From: a bacterium
Lineage (GTDB): Bacteria > Planctomycetota > SZUA-567
NCBI GenBank assembly: GCA_003245715.1
Contig: QKCJ01000054.1
Location: forward strand, 28,781-92,780
Length of the DNA stretch: 64,000 bases
Direction of reading: 5' to 3'
This document shows positions 27,980 through 36,906 of the stretch, one piece after another. Under the pieces are notes generated by a model. That model worked only from the letters and a program-made list of their open reading frames with translations. It had not been told where the DNA came from and ran no database searches. How positions within the stretch are numbered: the stretch's first letter is position 1; every line of letters begins with the position of its first letter. The position numbers were made by a program, and so were the translations under genes.

Positions 27980-28675
27980 TTACTTTTTCTCTGCCGGACA
28001 GGCAAGTGGAATCATAAACGCTTTATTATTAATGTCAAAGCCAAAATATCCTTCTTCGGTGGTTGTGTCTGGATAATGGCGCATAACCTCTTTCAAGACG
28101 CTTGCCGGGCGGTCAACTCCGGGCAGTCCCCAGGGAAGAATTCCGGCCTTGACGAAACACTCCGCCGCGCGGCTTGCACAGTTGTTGCCCCAGAGCCTGA
28201 ATGGCGGGGTATTTTCCTTGAGCTCCTCCCAGCATTCAGTCAGGCGCTGAGCCTGTTCCGGCGTTACTTTCAGCTTAACCCACACCGTTACCATATGCAG
28301 ATTTTCACGCCCCTTGTAGGTTACCTTCTGCGCGTAATCTGCGTCTATATAATGTCTGCGAATTTCCTTTAGTCTTGGCAGTTCGCGGACTACACCTTTG
28401 GAATTCATGAAGATATACCGAAATGCGCCAATCTCTCCCGGGCGGACATTATAACCAATGATTCTGTCACCAGGCAGCAGTACCATTATATGCCGGTAGA
28501 CACGGTCAGGGTTTTTGCATGGATCTTCTGTAAACTGTTTGCGCAGTAAAATACCGATCTCGACTGTCCTCTCTCCTTCCGGGGCTGGCGTGAAATCACT
28601 GCAACCGGTAAGGGCAAAACTGAGGGCAATAAAGAGCGTGCTAAAAATAAATCCGCTGACTTTTTTCTGAAGCAT
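27980..28675 (-). CDS. Predicted lipoprotein with a G-N-N-C-A motif
   Basis: A 231-aa protein. I start it at 28675 because AGGGA lies about 6 nt upstream and a lipoprotein signal follows directly (hydrophobic helix then LTGCSD lipobox, Cys about 25). The mature part contains HIMVLLPGDRIIGYN and, near residue 175, LWGNNCASRAAECF. A Cys-centred N-N-C motif plus an upstream His recalls papain-like cell-wall or lipid hydrolases (NlpC/P60 or DUF4105-type), but I cannot assign a family. It lies between gcvPB and argJ on the reverse strand. A role in the envelope is likely; the substrate is unknown. Confidence 0.7.
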   Translation of the reverse strand: MLQKKVSGFIFSTLFIALSFALTGCSDFTPAPEGERTVEIGILLRKQFTEDPCKNPDRVYRHIMVLLPGDRIIGYNVRPGEIGAFRYIFMNSKGVVRELPRLKEIRRHYIDADYAQKVTYKGRENLHMVTVWVKLKVTPEQAQRLTECWEELKENTPPFRLWGNNCASRAAECFVKAGILPWGLPGVDRPASVLKEVMRHYPDTTTEEGYFGFDINNKAFMIPLACPAEKK

Positions 28676-28770
28676 TGTGATCCCTGAATCTGCTCCGGCG
28701 ATGTTAACTGCTTTTTGCTCTACGCGTTGAGTTGGTAAAGCCAGCCGGATAATTAACAATAGCTGTCGAA

Positions 28771-30234
28771 TTATTCTCCACCATGGACAACGCGTGGTTT
28801 GCGCGCTGCCTGCGTTTCATCAAGCCGTTTTACCGGCATTGTCACCGGTGCTTCCTGCAGAGCCTGCGGATTGTTTTCCGCCTCATCAGCGAGCTTGGTC
28901 ATGATATCGACAAAATTATCAAGAACATCAAGTGGCTCGGTCTCTGTCGGTTCGATCATGATTGCTTCCGGGACAATCAGCGGGAAGTAGACTGTCGGCG
29001 GGTGCATATTATTGTCAATCAGCCCCTTGGCAATATCAAGGGTATGTACATGGTTATCAAGCATCTTGTTGCTTGGTGTAGCGACAAATTCGTGCATACA
29101 TACGCGGTCATGTGCTACTGGATAGCGGTCACGAAGTTTAACGCGCAGGTAGTTGGCTGCGAGAACCGCATTCTGTGCAACTTCTTTAAGTCCTTTTGCC
29201 CCAAGACTGCGGATATAAGCATAAGCCCTCACGCAGATTCCGACATTACCGAAAAATGACGCAACCCTGCCGATGGAATCAGGAAAATCCTCAGACCAGA
29301 CAAATTCAATTTCCGGTGATTCAACTTTCGAGCGAACAATTCTTGGTGTCGGCAGGAATTTGCGGAGTCTCTCGCTGACCCCGACCGGACCGGCTCCAGG
29401 ACCACCGCCGCCATGTGGTGTTGAGAAGGTCTTGTGCAGATTAAGGTGGACAACATCAAAGCCCATGTCGCCAGGTCGGCAAACACCGCAAATAGCGTTG
29501 AGGTTCGCGCCATCATAATAGAGCAGGCCGCCCGCTTCATGGACGATCTTCTGGATTTCAAGGATTTTAGTCTCGAATATTCCGAGTGTATTCGGGTTAG
29601 TCAGCATGATTGCCGCAGTATCAGCCCCGGCTTTCTCACGCAGGTCCTCAAGGTCAACCTCGCCGTTCTCGTCACTTTTAACAGACTTCACCTCAAACCC
29701 TGCAATCGCCGCACTTGCCGGGTTTGTACCATGTGCTGAATCCGGGATCAGGACGATCTTTCTGGTGTCCTTGTCGCCGTTAGCCTCGTGATACGCGCGG
29801 ATCATGCTCATGCCGACAAATTCGCCGTGTGAGCCAGCCATCGGAGCAAGGGTAAAGGCTGACATTCCGCAGATCTCACAGAGATGCTTCTCAAGTGAGT
29901 ATAATAGGCGCATTGTTCCCTGGGCGCGGTAAAATTCGACATACGGATGCAGCCCGGCAAAGCCCTGCATGCTTGCAGCTTTTTCATTGACCTTGGGGTT
30001 ATATTTCATGGTGCAGGAGCCAAGAGGGTAGAAGTTCTTGTCTACTGAGTGATTTCGGCTGGATAACTCGACAAAATGACGCGCGGCCTCAAGCTCTGAG
30101 ACTTCAGGTAAATCCGCAGGTTCTTTTCTCAGTAAACCGGGAGCCAAATCCTCTAGCTCAGGACTGACAACATCGGCTTCTGGTAACTGGTAAGTCTTAC
30201 GCCCTTTAACACTCTTTTCGTAGATAAGCTGCAT
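28771..30234 (-). CDS. gcvPB: Glycine dehydrogenase (decarboxylating) subunit 2
   Basis: A 487-aa C-terminal subunit of the two-part glycine decarboxylase P-protein. It shows NFYPLGSCTMKYNPK near the N-terminus, PDSAHGTNPASA, MLTNPNTLG, and the PLP lysine in LNLHKTFSTPHGGGGPG. It binds glycine and releases CO2, handing the aminomethyl group to GcvH. In most genomes gcvPA lies directly upstream; here upstream is a 345-bp divergent region, so gcvPA, gcvH and gcvT must be elsewhere. It heads the reverse run gcvPB-lipoprotein-argJ-kinase. Confidence 0.95.
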   Translation of the reverse strand: MQLIYEKSVKGRKTYQLPEADVVSPELEDLAPGLLRKEPADLPEVSELEAARHFVELSSRNHSVDKNFYPLGSCTMKYNPKVNEKAASMQGFAGLHPYVEFYRAQGTMRLLYSLEKHLCEICGMSAFTLAPMAGSHGEFVGMSMIRAYHEANGDKDTRKIVLIPDSAHGTNPASAAIAGFEVKSVKSDENGEVDLEDLREKAGADTAAIMLTNPNTLGIFETKILEIQKIVHEAGGLLYYDGANLNAICGVCRPGDMGFDVVHLNLHKTFSTPHGGGGPGAGPVGVSERLRKFLPTPRIVRSKVESPEIEFVWSEDFPDSIGRVASFFGNVGICVRAYAYIRSLGAKGLKEVAQNAVLAANYLRVKLRDRYPVAHDRVCMHEFVATPSNKMLDNHVHTLDIAKGLIDNNMHPPTVYFPLIVPEAIMIEPTETEPLDVLDNFVDIMTKLADEAENNPQALQEAPVTMPVKRLDETQAARKPRVVHGGE

Positions 30235-30579
30235 TTGTATTTCCGTTCAAATATGTGATTTATCAACTGCTCCGAATTACATTATATAAAGGTATCAATT
30301 TACCGATTTAAAGCAATAAGGATTGCTGATTTTGAAGATTAAATTCAGTAAAATCAGGCTGGAAGACTTATGAAAATGCAATAAATGCATTATACATTCA
30401 GTCAGGTTGTTAATTTCACGGTTTAATTTCATGCAATCTTGCATTGTTACATTTCTTTTGAAAATAAAATACATTTCTGTGGTTTTTCCCCTTGAAGATA
30501 TTTGCCTTAAATGCTACCGTGGAGGTGTATTTTTGGTCTGTTTAAGCTGGCATACGATTTAATATAAAGGATATAGATT
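30235..30579. promoter_or_regulatory. Divergent promoter region with two ATGCA dyads
   Basis: This is a 345-bp gap between gcvPB and the ArsC-like gene. Two inverted repeats stand out: ATGCA-N5-TGCAT at 30376-30390 and ATGCAA-N2-TTGCAT at 30431-30444. Their centres are about 55 bp apart, near five helical turns. They look like paired operator sites of one regulator. I found no convincing consensus promoter and no coding stretch. Confidence 0.45.
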
Positions 30580-31035
30580 ATGGCTATTATCGAATTTTAT
30601 GAAAAACCGGGTTGCGTGAACAATACCAGGCAGAAGAAACTCCTGGAGGCTTCGGGGCATATTGTCAACGCACACAGCATTCTCGCAACAGAATGGACGA
30701 GGGAGAGTCTCAGGCCGTATTTTGGTGACAAGCCGGTTGCCGAGTGGTTTAACCGTTCTGCGCCGAGGGTGAAAAATGGTGAAATAGCCCCGGAAGACTT
30801 TAATGAAATGGATGCATTGTCGCTGATGGTGCTTGACCATTTGTTTATCAAGCGCCCGCTCATGGAGTCTGGGGGAGTGTACTGCAGCGGTTTTGATCCG
30901 GAAAAGATCGACGCATGGCTGGGACTTGAGCCGGTTGATGGCAGGGAGGAAGAGAGCCGGGAGATACTTGGCCACGACCTGCAGCACTGCCCAAAGATGG
31001 TTGAGGCAACTCAGTGTGATTCTCCTATGGCGTAG
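30580..31035 (+). CDS. Nitrogenase-associated ArsC/Spx-like protein (NifO type)
   Basis: A 151-aa thioredoxin-fold protein. The N-terminus IIEFYEKPGCVNNTRQKKLL and the segment RPYFGDKPVAEWFNRSAP match the nitrogenase-associated family (NifO-like, related to arsenate reductase ArsC). The single Cys (about 12) with Arg (about 17) resembles the ArsC active-site loop. In diazotrophs it lies in nif clusters; here no nif gene is in view, so the function is open. A hairpin terminator follows directly, so it is monocistronic. Confidence 0.82.
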   Translation: MAIIEFYEKPGCVNNTRQKKLLEASGHIVNAHSILATEWTRESLRPYFGDKPVAEWFNRSAPRVKNGEIAPEDFNEMDALSLMVLDHLFIKRPLMESGGVYCSGFDPEKIDAWLGLEPVDGREEESREILGHDLQHCPKMVEATQCDSPMA

Positions 31036-31061
31036 TTTCTGATCCGGTTGTTTAATAAAAT

Positions 31062-31095
31062 AACGCATCGGTCTGTGGCTGGTGCGTTGTTTTAT
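31062..31095 (+). terminator. Intrinsic terminator after the ArsC-like gene
   Basis: An 8-bp stem with one wobble (AACGCATC 31062-31069 with GGTGCGTT 31081-31088), followed by GTTTTA. Confidence 0.7.
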
Positions 31096-31352
31096 AACGA
31101 GATTTGTCTATTTTTCTCAAGTTGTTGGTCGCAGATTATTTATATATTCCCGATTTGATAAAAGTTGACAGAAAAAAAAGACAGATTTATAATACATTTC
31201 CTGTCTTTGTTTGTCGGCGAGGGCGGGTAGGTCCGGGGCTTGGGAAGAGGCCCGGTTGTGAACTGGGATGCTGATTTTTCTTACATCTCATTCATAGGGG
31301 CAAAATTTCAGATTAATTCAGGTACAGCCGCAGGGATAAAAAAGGAGCTTTT
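31096..31352 (+). promoter_or_regulatory. metE leader with mutually exclusive hairpins
   Basis: This 257-bp stretch upstream of metE is GC-rich in its middle, unlike other gaps here. Stem 1 pairs 31236-31241 with 31248-31253 around GGGAAG. Stem 2 pairs 31251-31256 with 31262-31267 around TGTGA. They share CCC at 31251-31253, so only one can form. GGGAA followed by CCGGT..CTGGG recalls part of the cobalamin-riboswitch core, and metE is a known target of that class, but I cannot find the conserved 3' B12 box. I call it a candidate structured leader only. Confidence 0.4.
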
Positions 31353-33626
31353 ATGCTTACACATACTCTTGGGTTTGCGCGCATCGGTATCAATCGTGAG
31401 CTGAAAAAAGCTCAGGAAGGTTATTGGAGGGGGGAGGTCACCGAGGAGGAGCTTGATCTGGTTGCGGCTGAGTTGCGTTTACGTCACTGGCGGTTGCAGT
31501 CGCAGGAAGGAATTGACCTGATACCGGCGGGGGATTTCTCCCTGTATGACCACATGCTGGATATGTGCGCGCTGGTTGGGGCGGTTCCTGAACGTTTCGG
31601 CTTCAAGGGTGGGCAGGTCAGTACGGAGATGTATTTCTCAATGGCCAGAGGTAATGCCAGCGCTCCGGCAATGGAGATGACCAAGTGGTTTGATACCAAC
31701 TATCATTATATAGTCCCAGAATTTACTGAGGGCATGAAATTTTCGATCTCGTCAATGAAGATATTTGATGATGTGTTGCAGGCGAAGGTTGCCGGGTTTA
31801 AGGTCAAGGCGGTAATGCCCGGGCCGGTTACTTTTATGTATCTTGGCAAGGAATATGGCGAAGACTTCAGCCGCTGGGAGTTATTTGACGACCTTGTTGA
31901 GGTATATTGCCAGATACTCAAAAAGCTTAGCTCTGATTGTGCCTGGATCGAGCTTGACGAACCGGTGCTTGCCTACAAGCTTACGCTTGATGTGCGCGAG
32001 CAGTTTTTATCAGCCTATAAAAAAATAAGGGAGGCTGTCGGTTGCAAGCTGATGCTGGCCACTTATTTCGGCTCAATTAACGGCAATGAAAATCTGGTTT
32101 CCGGTTTGCCGGTTGATGCACTGCATATTGATTTATTCCGCGCGCCGAAGCTGATGTCTTCAATAATTGATAAAATCCCTGATACCATGAGCTTGTCTCT
32201 GGGGGTTGTTAATGGCCGTAATATCTGGCGGGTTGATGCCGATAAGGCGTTAGGGGTTATTGAAGAGGCGCGGAGAAAAATCGGCGTTGAGCGCATTATG
32301 CTTGCGCCTTCATGCTCGCTCCTTCATGTGCCGATTGATCTTAATGAAGAGGAAAAGCTTGATCTTGAGATAATGGAGTGGATGGCCTTCGGAAGGCAGA
32401 AATGCGCAGAACTGCGGATGCTTGCGGATGTCTTTCTTGGGGTGAGTGAGGATGTCTTGCTTGATGCTAACAGTGAGGCGTGGCAGCGGCGACGCAGCAG
32501 TAATCTTGTGCATAACAAGAAAGTTTCTGACCGCGTTCGCCAGATTACTTCCGGTATGCTACACCGCAAAACCCGGCATACCATGCGAAAACAGGTGCAG
32601 CAGGAAATTCTCAGACTGCCGGTTTTGCCGACGACAACTATCGGTTCATTTCCCCAGACTCCGCAAATCCGTAAAACCAGGCTTGATTTCAGACGTGGTA
32701 ATATTAACCAGCAGCAGTACCGTGAAAAAATGCAGGGCTTTATTGCTGAGGCTGTAAAGTGGCAGGAAGAGATTGATCTTGATGTGCTTGTGCATGGCGA
32801 GCCTGAGCGTAATGATATGGTTGAGTATTTCGGAGAGCAGCTTGAGGGGTTCTGTTTTACGGAAAATGGCTGGGTGCAGAGTTATGGCAGTCGTTGTGTG
32901 AAGCCGCCAATAATCTATGGCGATGTTTACAGAACCTCGGCAATGACAGTTGACTGGATAAGCTATGCTCAGAGTATAACCAGAAAACCGATGAAGGGTA
33001 TGCTTACCGGGCCGGTTACAATTCTGTGCTGGAGTTTTGTGCGTGACGATCAGCCGCGTCAGGATACGTGCAGGCAGCTTGCTCTGGCAATACGTGATGA
33101 GGTGGTGGATCTTGAGACGGCCGGTATTAAGATTATTCAGATTGATGAGGCGGCGTTGCGGGAGGGGTTGCCGCTTAACCGTGATGAATGGAATGATTAT
33201 CTTCAATGGGCGGTTGAATGTTTCGGGATCGCTTCAAGCGGTGTTAAGGATTCTACGCAGATTCATACGCATATGTGTTACAGCGAATTTAATGAGATTG
33301 CTGAATGGATTGCCAGAATGGATGCAGATGTCATCAGTATTGAAGCAAGCCGTAGCAAGATGGAGTTGCTTGAGGTGTTCAGGGATTTTGAGTATCCAAA
33401 TGATATCGGTCCTGGGGTGTATGATATTCACAGTCCGCGTGTACCGTCAAAAGATGAAATAGCCGCGCTTCTGCGGAAGGCTCTTGAGGTTGTGCCGTAT
33501 GACCGTCTCTGGGTCAATCCTGATTGCGGACTGAAAACCCGGGGCTGGCCGGAAGCTGTCGAGTCATTGAAGAATATGATGGCGGCTGCATTGTTGGTCC
33601 GTTCCGAAGTAAATGCAAAACACTGA
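31353..33626 (+). CDS. metE: Cobalamin-independent methionine synthase
   Basis: A 757-aa enzyme transferring the methyl group from methyltetrahydropteroyl-glutamate to homocysteine. It has the two-barrel family layout: the N-terminal half begins with HTLGFARIGINRELKKA, and the C-terminal half begins near residue 425 (LPTTTIGSFPQTPQIR). Zinc ligands are visible in IHTHMCYSEF (His and Cys) and NPDCGLKTRGW (Cys), plus a Glu in VLVHGEPERNDMVEYF. GGAG lies 6 nt before the start. Its leader (31096-31352) is structured and may control it. Confidence 0.97.
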   Translation: MLTHTLGFARIGINRELKKAQEGYWRGEVTEEELDLVAAELRLRHWRLQSQEGIDLIPAGDFSLYDHMLDMCALVGAVPERFGFKGGQVSTEMYFSMARGNASAPAMEMTKWFDTNYHYIVPEFTEGMKFSISSMKIFDDVLQAKVAGFKVKAVMPGPVTFMYLGKEYGEDFSRWELFDDLVEVYCQILKKLSSDCAWIELDEPVLAYKLTLDVREQFLSAYKKIREAVGCKLMLATYFGSINGNENLVSGLPVDALHIDLFRAPKLMSSIIDKIPDTMSLSLGVVNGRNIWRVDADKALGVIEEARRKIGVERIMLAPSCSLLHVPIDLNEEEKLDLEIMEWMAFGRQKCAELRMLADVFLGVSEDVLLDANSEAWQRRRSSNLVHNKKVSDRVRQITSGMLHRKTRHTMRKQVQQEILRLPVLPTTTIGSFPQTPQIRKTRLDFRRGNINQQQYREKMQGFIAEAVKWQEEIDLDVLVHGEPERNDMVEYFGEQLEGFCFTENGWVQSYGSRCVKPPIIYGDVYRTSAMTVDWISYAQSITRKPMKGMLTGPVTILCWSFVRDDQPRQDTCRQLALAIRDEVVDLETAGIKIIQIDEAALREGLPLNRDEWNDYLQWAVECFGIASSGVKDSTQIHTHMCYSEFNEIAEWIARMDADVISIEASRSKMELLEVFRDFEYPNDIGPGVYDIHSPRVPSKDEIAALLRKALEVVPYDRLWVNPDCGLKTRGWPEAVESLKNMMAAALLVRSEVNAKH

Positions 33627-33733
33627 TTTTTTTTATTGCGCAAATTTTTAATAAAAATAATAATTATTAACATTAACATTTTATGGAAATTTATGCCGAC
33701 TACTGTGAAATCGCACTAGCCTAAGGATAAAAT

Positions 33734-35635
33734 ATGAAAAGTTTACGTTTTAAATTCAACATGGCCTTTTTGGTAATTCTTCTATTTAATATTCTCGGCG
33801 CCCTTGCGGTCTTTTATACGCTGGAAGATCAGAAAGGCGATGGGGTGGTCATAAATAAAGCCGGTGCGCAGCGTATGCTTTCGCAGAAAATGTCCAAGGA
33901 AGCAATACTTGTATATGAAGGTAAGGCTGAACCGAATGAACTAGAAGCCACAGTTACGACCTTTGACGATGTTCTTGCTGCGCTGATAAATGGCAGTGCG
34001 GAATTTGATATCCCCGCAACAAAGGACAGCCAGATACTTGCTCAGCTTGAAGTGATTTCTAAAAACTGGAAGCCATTCAAGGTTGCTGCTCTTAATATCG
34101 CCAAGTCCGCTTCTGCTGATAAGTCCTCAGTTAATGCGACAGATTTGAGTGTGATTATTGAAAATAATACAAGTTTGCTTAAGGAAATGAATAAGGCTGT
34201 CGGGATGTATGAGGCATCCTCAAAAGCCAAAGTATTTCGCCTTTGGTATATTCAGGTCGGGGTTATTTGTGTGGTCTTTATCTGCATAATGTGGATCTGG
34301 TTTGGCAGTGTGCGTTCACTTATTATGCGCCTTGAAGATATCATTTATGATGCCGGAGAGAACAGCGAGGTTCTGGCGCGGGTATCCGCTCAGATAAATT
34401 CAGCCAGTAATGACCTCTCTGAAGGGTCCAACAGCCAAGCTGCCAGCCTTGAAGAGACCAGCGCCGCCCTTGAGGAAATGGCTTCAATGACCAGACAAAA
34501 CGCCGAAAATTCATTGTCCGCCAACGAACTTGCTTCGCAGACTCATGATGAGGCTGAGCTTGGTGACGAGTCAATGCACAAGCTTGGTCACGCGGTATCA
34601 GAGATTACCCAGTCAAGTGCCGAGATCGGCAAGATTATCAAGGTGATTGAAGAGATTGCTTTCCAGACCAATCTTCTTGCGCTTAATGCCGCTGTTGAGG
34701 CAGCACGTGCCGGTGAGGCGGGTAAGGGCTTTGCTGTGGTTGCTGATGAGGTCCGTAATCTTGCACAGCGCTCCAGCAGTGCCGCCCGCGAGACAAATGC
34801 GCTTATCGACCGTGCTGTGCAGCGTGCGGAGAATGGTTCAAAGATTGCGGATACTACCGGTCAGCAACTTGGGCTTATCTGCGAAAAGGTAAAACAGGTT
34901 AATGCGCTGATTGAAGGTATCACCGCAGCCAATCAGGAACAGGCTCAGGGTGTGGATCAGGTGAATACTGCGGTTGCCAATATGGACCGGATTACCCAGA
35001 CAAACGCTGCACTTGCTGAAGAGACGGCCATGTCTGCGGAGGAACTGTCTAACCAGTCCCATAATATGCAGGGAATGGTGGAGAAACTTAACTACCTGGT
35101 TCATGGCACACATAATGGTAATGGCCGGCGTGCGTCTGGTTCAAAAACATCTTTCTTCGGTAATTTCACCAAAGGCGGCAAAAGTAGCGCCTCAAACAGT
35201 ATGGCTCTGGTTGCGCCAAGATCACTGGTTGCTGAGTTCGTGCCGTGGACACCGGCTATGTCAACTGGTGTTGATGATATGGACGATCAGCACAAGGTGC
35301 TTTTCCGTCTGATTAATGAGCTTCATGCCAGTTTGAAATCCGGTTCTGATGACAAAGTTCTGGCTGATATTTTGCAGGAGCTTACGGATTATACCGACAA
35401 GCATTTCCATGAGGAAGAGGTAATGCTTGATTCCATTGGTTATCCGAAGCTGCATCAGCAGCAGAAACTGCACAAGCAATTCGTTGACAAGCTCAACGAA
35501 CTTATTGCCGGGCAGAAGTCTGGCAAGATGATGGTTGGCCTTGACGCGCTGCAGTTCCTTAAAAAGTGGCTTACTGTTCATATTCAGAAGATTGACCACG
35601 AATATGGTCCTTATGTAAATTCTCATAAGCATTAA
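33734..35635 (+). CDS. Methyl-accepting chemotaxis protein with PilJ-type sensor and hemerythrin domain
   Basis: A 633-aa receptor. TM1 is at residues 8-28. A short extracytoplasmic PilJ-like helix carries [15 protein letters not shown], and TM2 is near 172-192. The MCP signalling core is about residues 215-455, with the highly conserved tip [21 protein letters not shown]. The C-terminal 135 residues form a bacteriohemerythrin domain with all expected iron ligands visible: [22 protein letters not shown] and [11 protein letters not shown] di-iron O2-binding domain on a chemoreceptor suggests oxygen or redox taxis (as in DcrH); that is inference. No che genes are in the window. A terminator follows at 35668. 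Confidence 0.93.
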   Translation: MKSLRFKFNMAFLVILLFNILGALAVFYTLEDQKGDGVVINKAGAQRMLSQKMSKEAILVYEGKAEPNELEATVTTFDDVLAALINGSAEFDIPATKDSQILAQLEVISKNWKPFKVAALNIAKSASADKSSVNATDLSVIIENNTSLLKEMNKAVGMYEASSKAKVFRLWYIQVGVICVVFICIMWIWFGSVRSLIMRLEDIIYDAGENSEVLARVSAQINSASNDLSEGSNSQAASLEETSAALEEMASMTRQNAENSLSANELASQTHDEAELGDESMHKLGHAVSEITQSSAEIGKIIKVIEEIAFQTNLLALNAAVEAARAGEAGKGFAVVADEVRNLAQRSSSAARETNALIDRAVQRAENGSKIADTTGQQLGLICEKVKQVNALIEGITAANQEQAQGVDQVNTAVANMDRITQTNAALAEETAMSAEELSNQSHNMQGMVEKLNYLVHGTHNGNGRRASGSKTSFFGNFTKGGKSSASNSMALVAPRSLVAEFVPWTPAMSTGVDDMDDQHKVLFRLINELHASLKSGSDDKVLADILQELTDYTDKHFHEEEVMLDSIGYPKLHQQQKLHKQFVDKLNELIAGQKSGKMMVGLDALQFLKKWLTVHIQKIDHEYGPYVNSHKH

Positions 35636-35667
35636 TTATGATTGCCACGTGTTTTCTTTATTTTCAC

Positions 35668-35697
35668 GGGACTGCTTTTATGGCGGTCCCTTTTTTT
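35668..35697 (+). terminator. Intrinsic terminator after the MCP gene
   Basis: GGGAC (35668-35672) pairs with GTCCC (35686-35690), extended by an inner GC pair across one mismatch, and is followed directly by T7. Confidence 0.8.
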
Positions 35698-35710
35698 ATG
35701 TTTTCTTTAT

Positions 35711-35719
35711 GGGGGGGGG
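35711..35719 (+). repeat. G9 homopolymer upstream of the esterase gene
   Basis: Nine consecutive G residues lie 81 bp before the esterase start and just after the MCP terminator, in an AT-rich spacer. G tracts of this length are prone to slippage and could vary promoter spacing. Confidence 0.8.
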
Positions 35720-35800
35720 CATATATGATATCTCTGTCTATGGACATGGCTTTATAAAAAGGTAGAATTTTAGGTTAGTCAATTATGAAGGGATTGCTGA

Positions 35801-36682
35801 ATGAATATACGGAAATTATTAAAATTGTTTTTCGGTGCCTTGCCGCTGCTGACGTCATTTTCATTTTCTCTGGAAAAGGAAGAGAAGTTTGACGCTACAA
35901 CCGCTATTTACAAGACAATTGGAGATGTTAAGCTTAGTGTTAAAATTTACTCACCTAAAGGTCATACCAAGGATATGAAGAGTCCGGCTATTGTGTTTTT
36001 CTTTGGTGGTGGCTGGAAGGGGGGCAACATGAATCATTTCAAGCGTCAGGCTGAATATTTCGCCGGTAAGGGTTATGTTTGTATAACACCTGAATACCGC
36101 ACTAAAAATAAGAATAATACAACTCCTTTTGAAAGCCTGAAAGATGCACGGTCTGCTATGCGCTGGGTCAGGGCTCATGCTGCTGATTACGGGATTGATC
36201 CTGATAAGATTATCGCTGGCGGCGGCTCTGCCGGTGGTCATCTTGCCGCCGCTTGTGCCTACACGACCAAGATTAATGAAGACAGTGATGATCTGTCTGT
36301 AAGCCCTCGTCCTTCTGCGCTGTTACTCTTTAATCCGGTTATTGATAATGGCCCTGCAAGTGGCTGGTCTGGAAAAATTGGCTATGGATATGATCGGGTC
36401 GGGGATCGTTATGTTGACTTTTCACCGATTTATAATATCAGCAAGCCCGCCCTGCCTACAATATTCATGCTTGGCACAGCTGACACCCTGATACCTGTTT
36501 CCACTGCTGAGAAATTCCGTGACCTCACAATTGAGAATGGCGGTACCTGTGAATTGCTTCTTTATGAAGGTCAGCCGCACGGTTTTTTTAACTCCGGTAA
36601 GCCAGAGGGGGCGAAGTATTATGAAAAGACATTGCATGATGCCGAAGCGTTTTTGCAGAAGCTTGATCTTTTCAAAAAATAG
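35801..36682 (+). CDS. Secreted alpha/beta-hydrolase esterase (BD-FAE/HSL type)
   Basis: A 293-aa protein with a signal peptide (MNIRKLLKLFFGALPLLTSFSFS). FFGGGWKGGN (about residues 67-76) is the oxyanion-hole motif of the hormone-sensitive-lipase-like family. GGGSAGGHLAA (about 146-156) carries the nucleophile Ser; LGTADTLIP (about 226) gives the Asp and EGQPHGFF (about 254) the His. The triad is complete. Relatives deacetylate or de-esterify plant polysaccharides, so a carbohydrate esterase is plausible. It is monocistronic, with a strong terminator after it and a G9 tract in its upstream region. Confidence 0.87.
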   Translation: MNIRKLLKLFFGALPLLTSFSFSLEKEEKFDATTAIYKTIGDVKLSVKIYSPKGHTKDMKSPAIVFFFGGGWKGGNMNHFKRQAEYFAGKGYVCITPEYRTKNKNNTTPFESLKDARSAMRWVRAHAADYGIDPDKIIAGGGSAGGHLAAACAYTTKINEDSDDLSVSPRPSALLLFNPVIDNGPASGWSGKIGYGYDRVGDRYVDFSPIYNISKPALPTIFMLGTADTLIPVSTAEKFRDLTIENGGTCELLLYEGQPHGFFNSGKPEGAKYYEKTLHDAEAFLQKLDLFKK

Positions 36683-36705
36683 CATGTTTGCTTTAGACTG
36701 AAATT

Positions 36706-36737
36706 ACCGGTGATGCCTGGCGTCACCGGTTTTTTTA
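36706..36737 (+). terminator. Intrinsic terminator after the esterase gene
   Basis: A perfect 8-bp stem ACCGGTGA/TCACCGGT (36706-36713 with 36723-36730), followed by T7. Confidence 0.9.
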
Positions 36738-36906
36738 TGCAGTTGGAATTAAGAATATTTTAAAATCAGTTATTATGTTTGAATATGTTCTTGTATTTTT
36801 GTAAATTTTATAATGTGCAAAACAAGGAATTTTATACAACTCTGAATATTGTTTGTCCTGCGTCTTTGATGGAGGATATTTGTGTATTGTTTTAGCGGAG
36901 AGATTA

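Noticed and set aside
30555..30575. A TGGCAT motif upstream of the nitrogenase-associated gene as a sigma-54 promoter
   Set aside because: The -12 GC element is missing at the right distance and no TGT-N10-ACA NifA site is visible in the gap.
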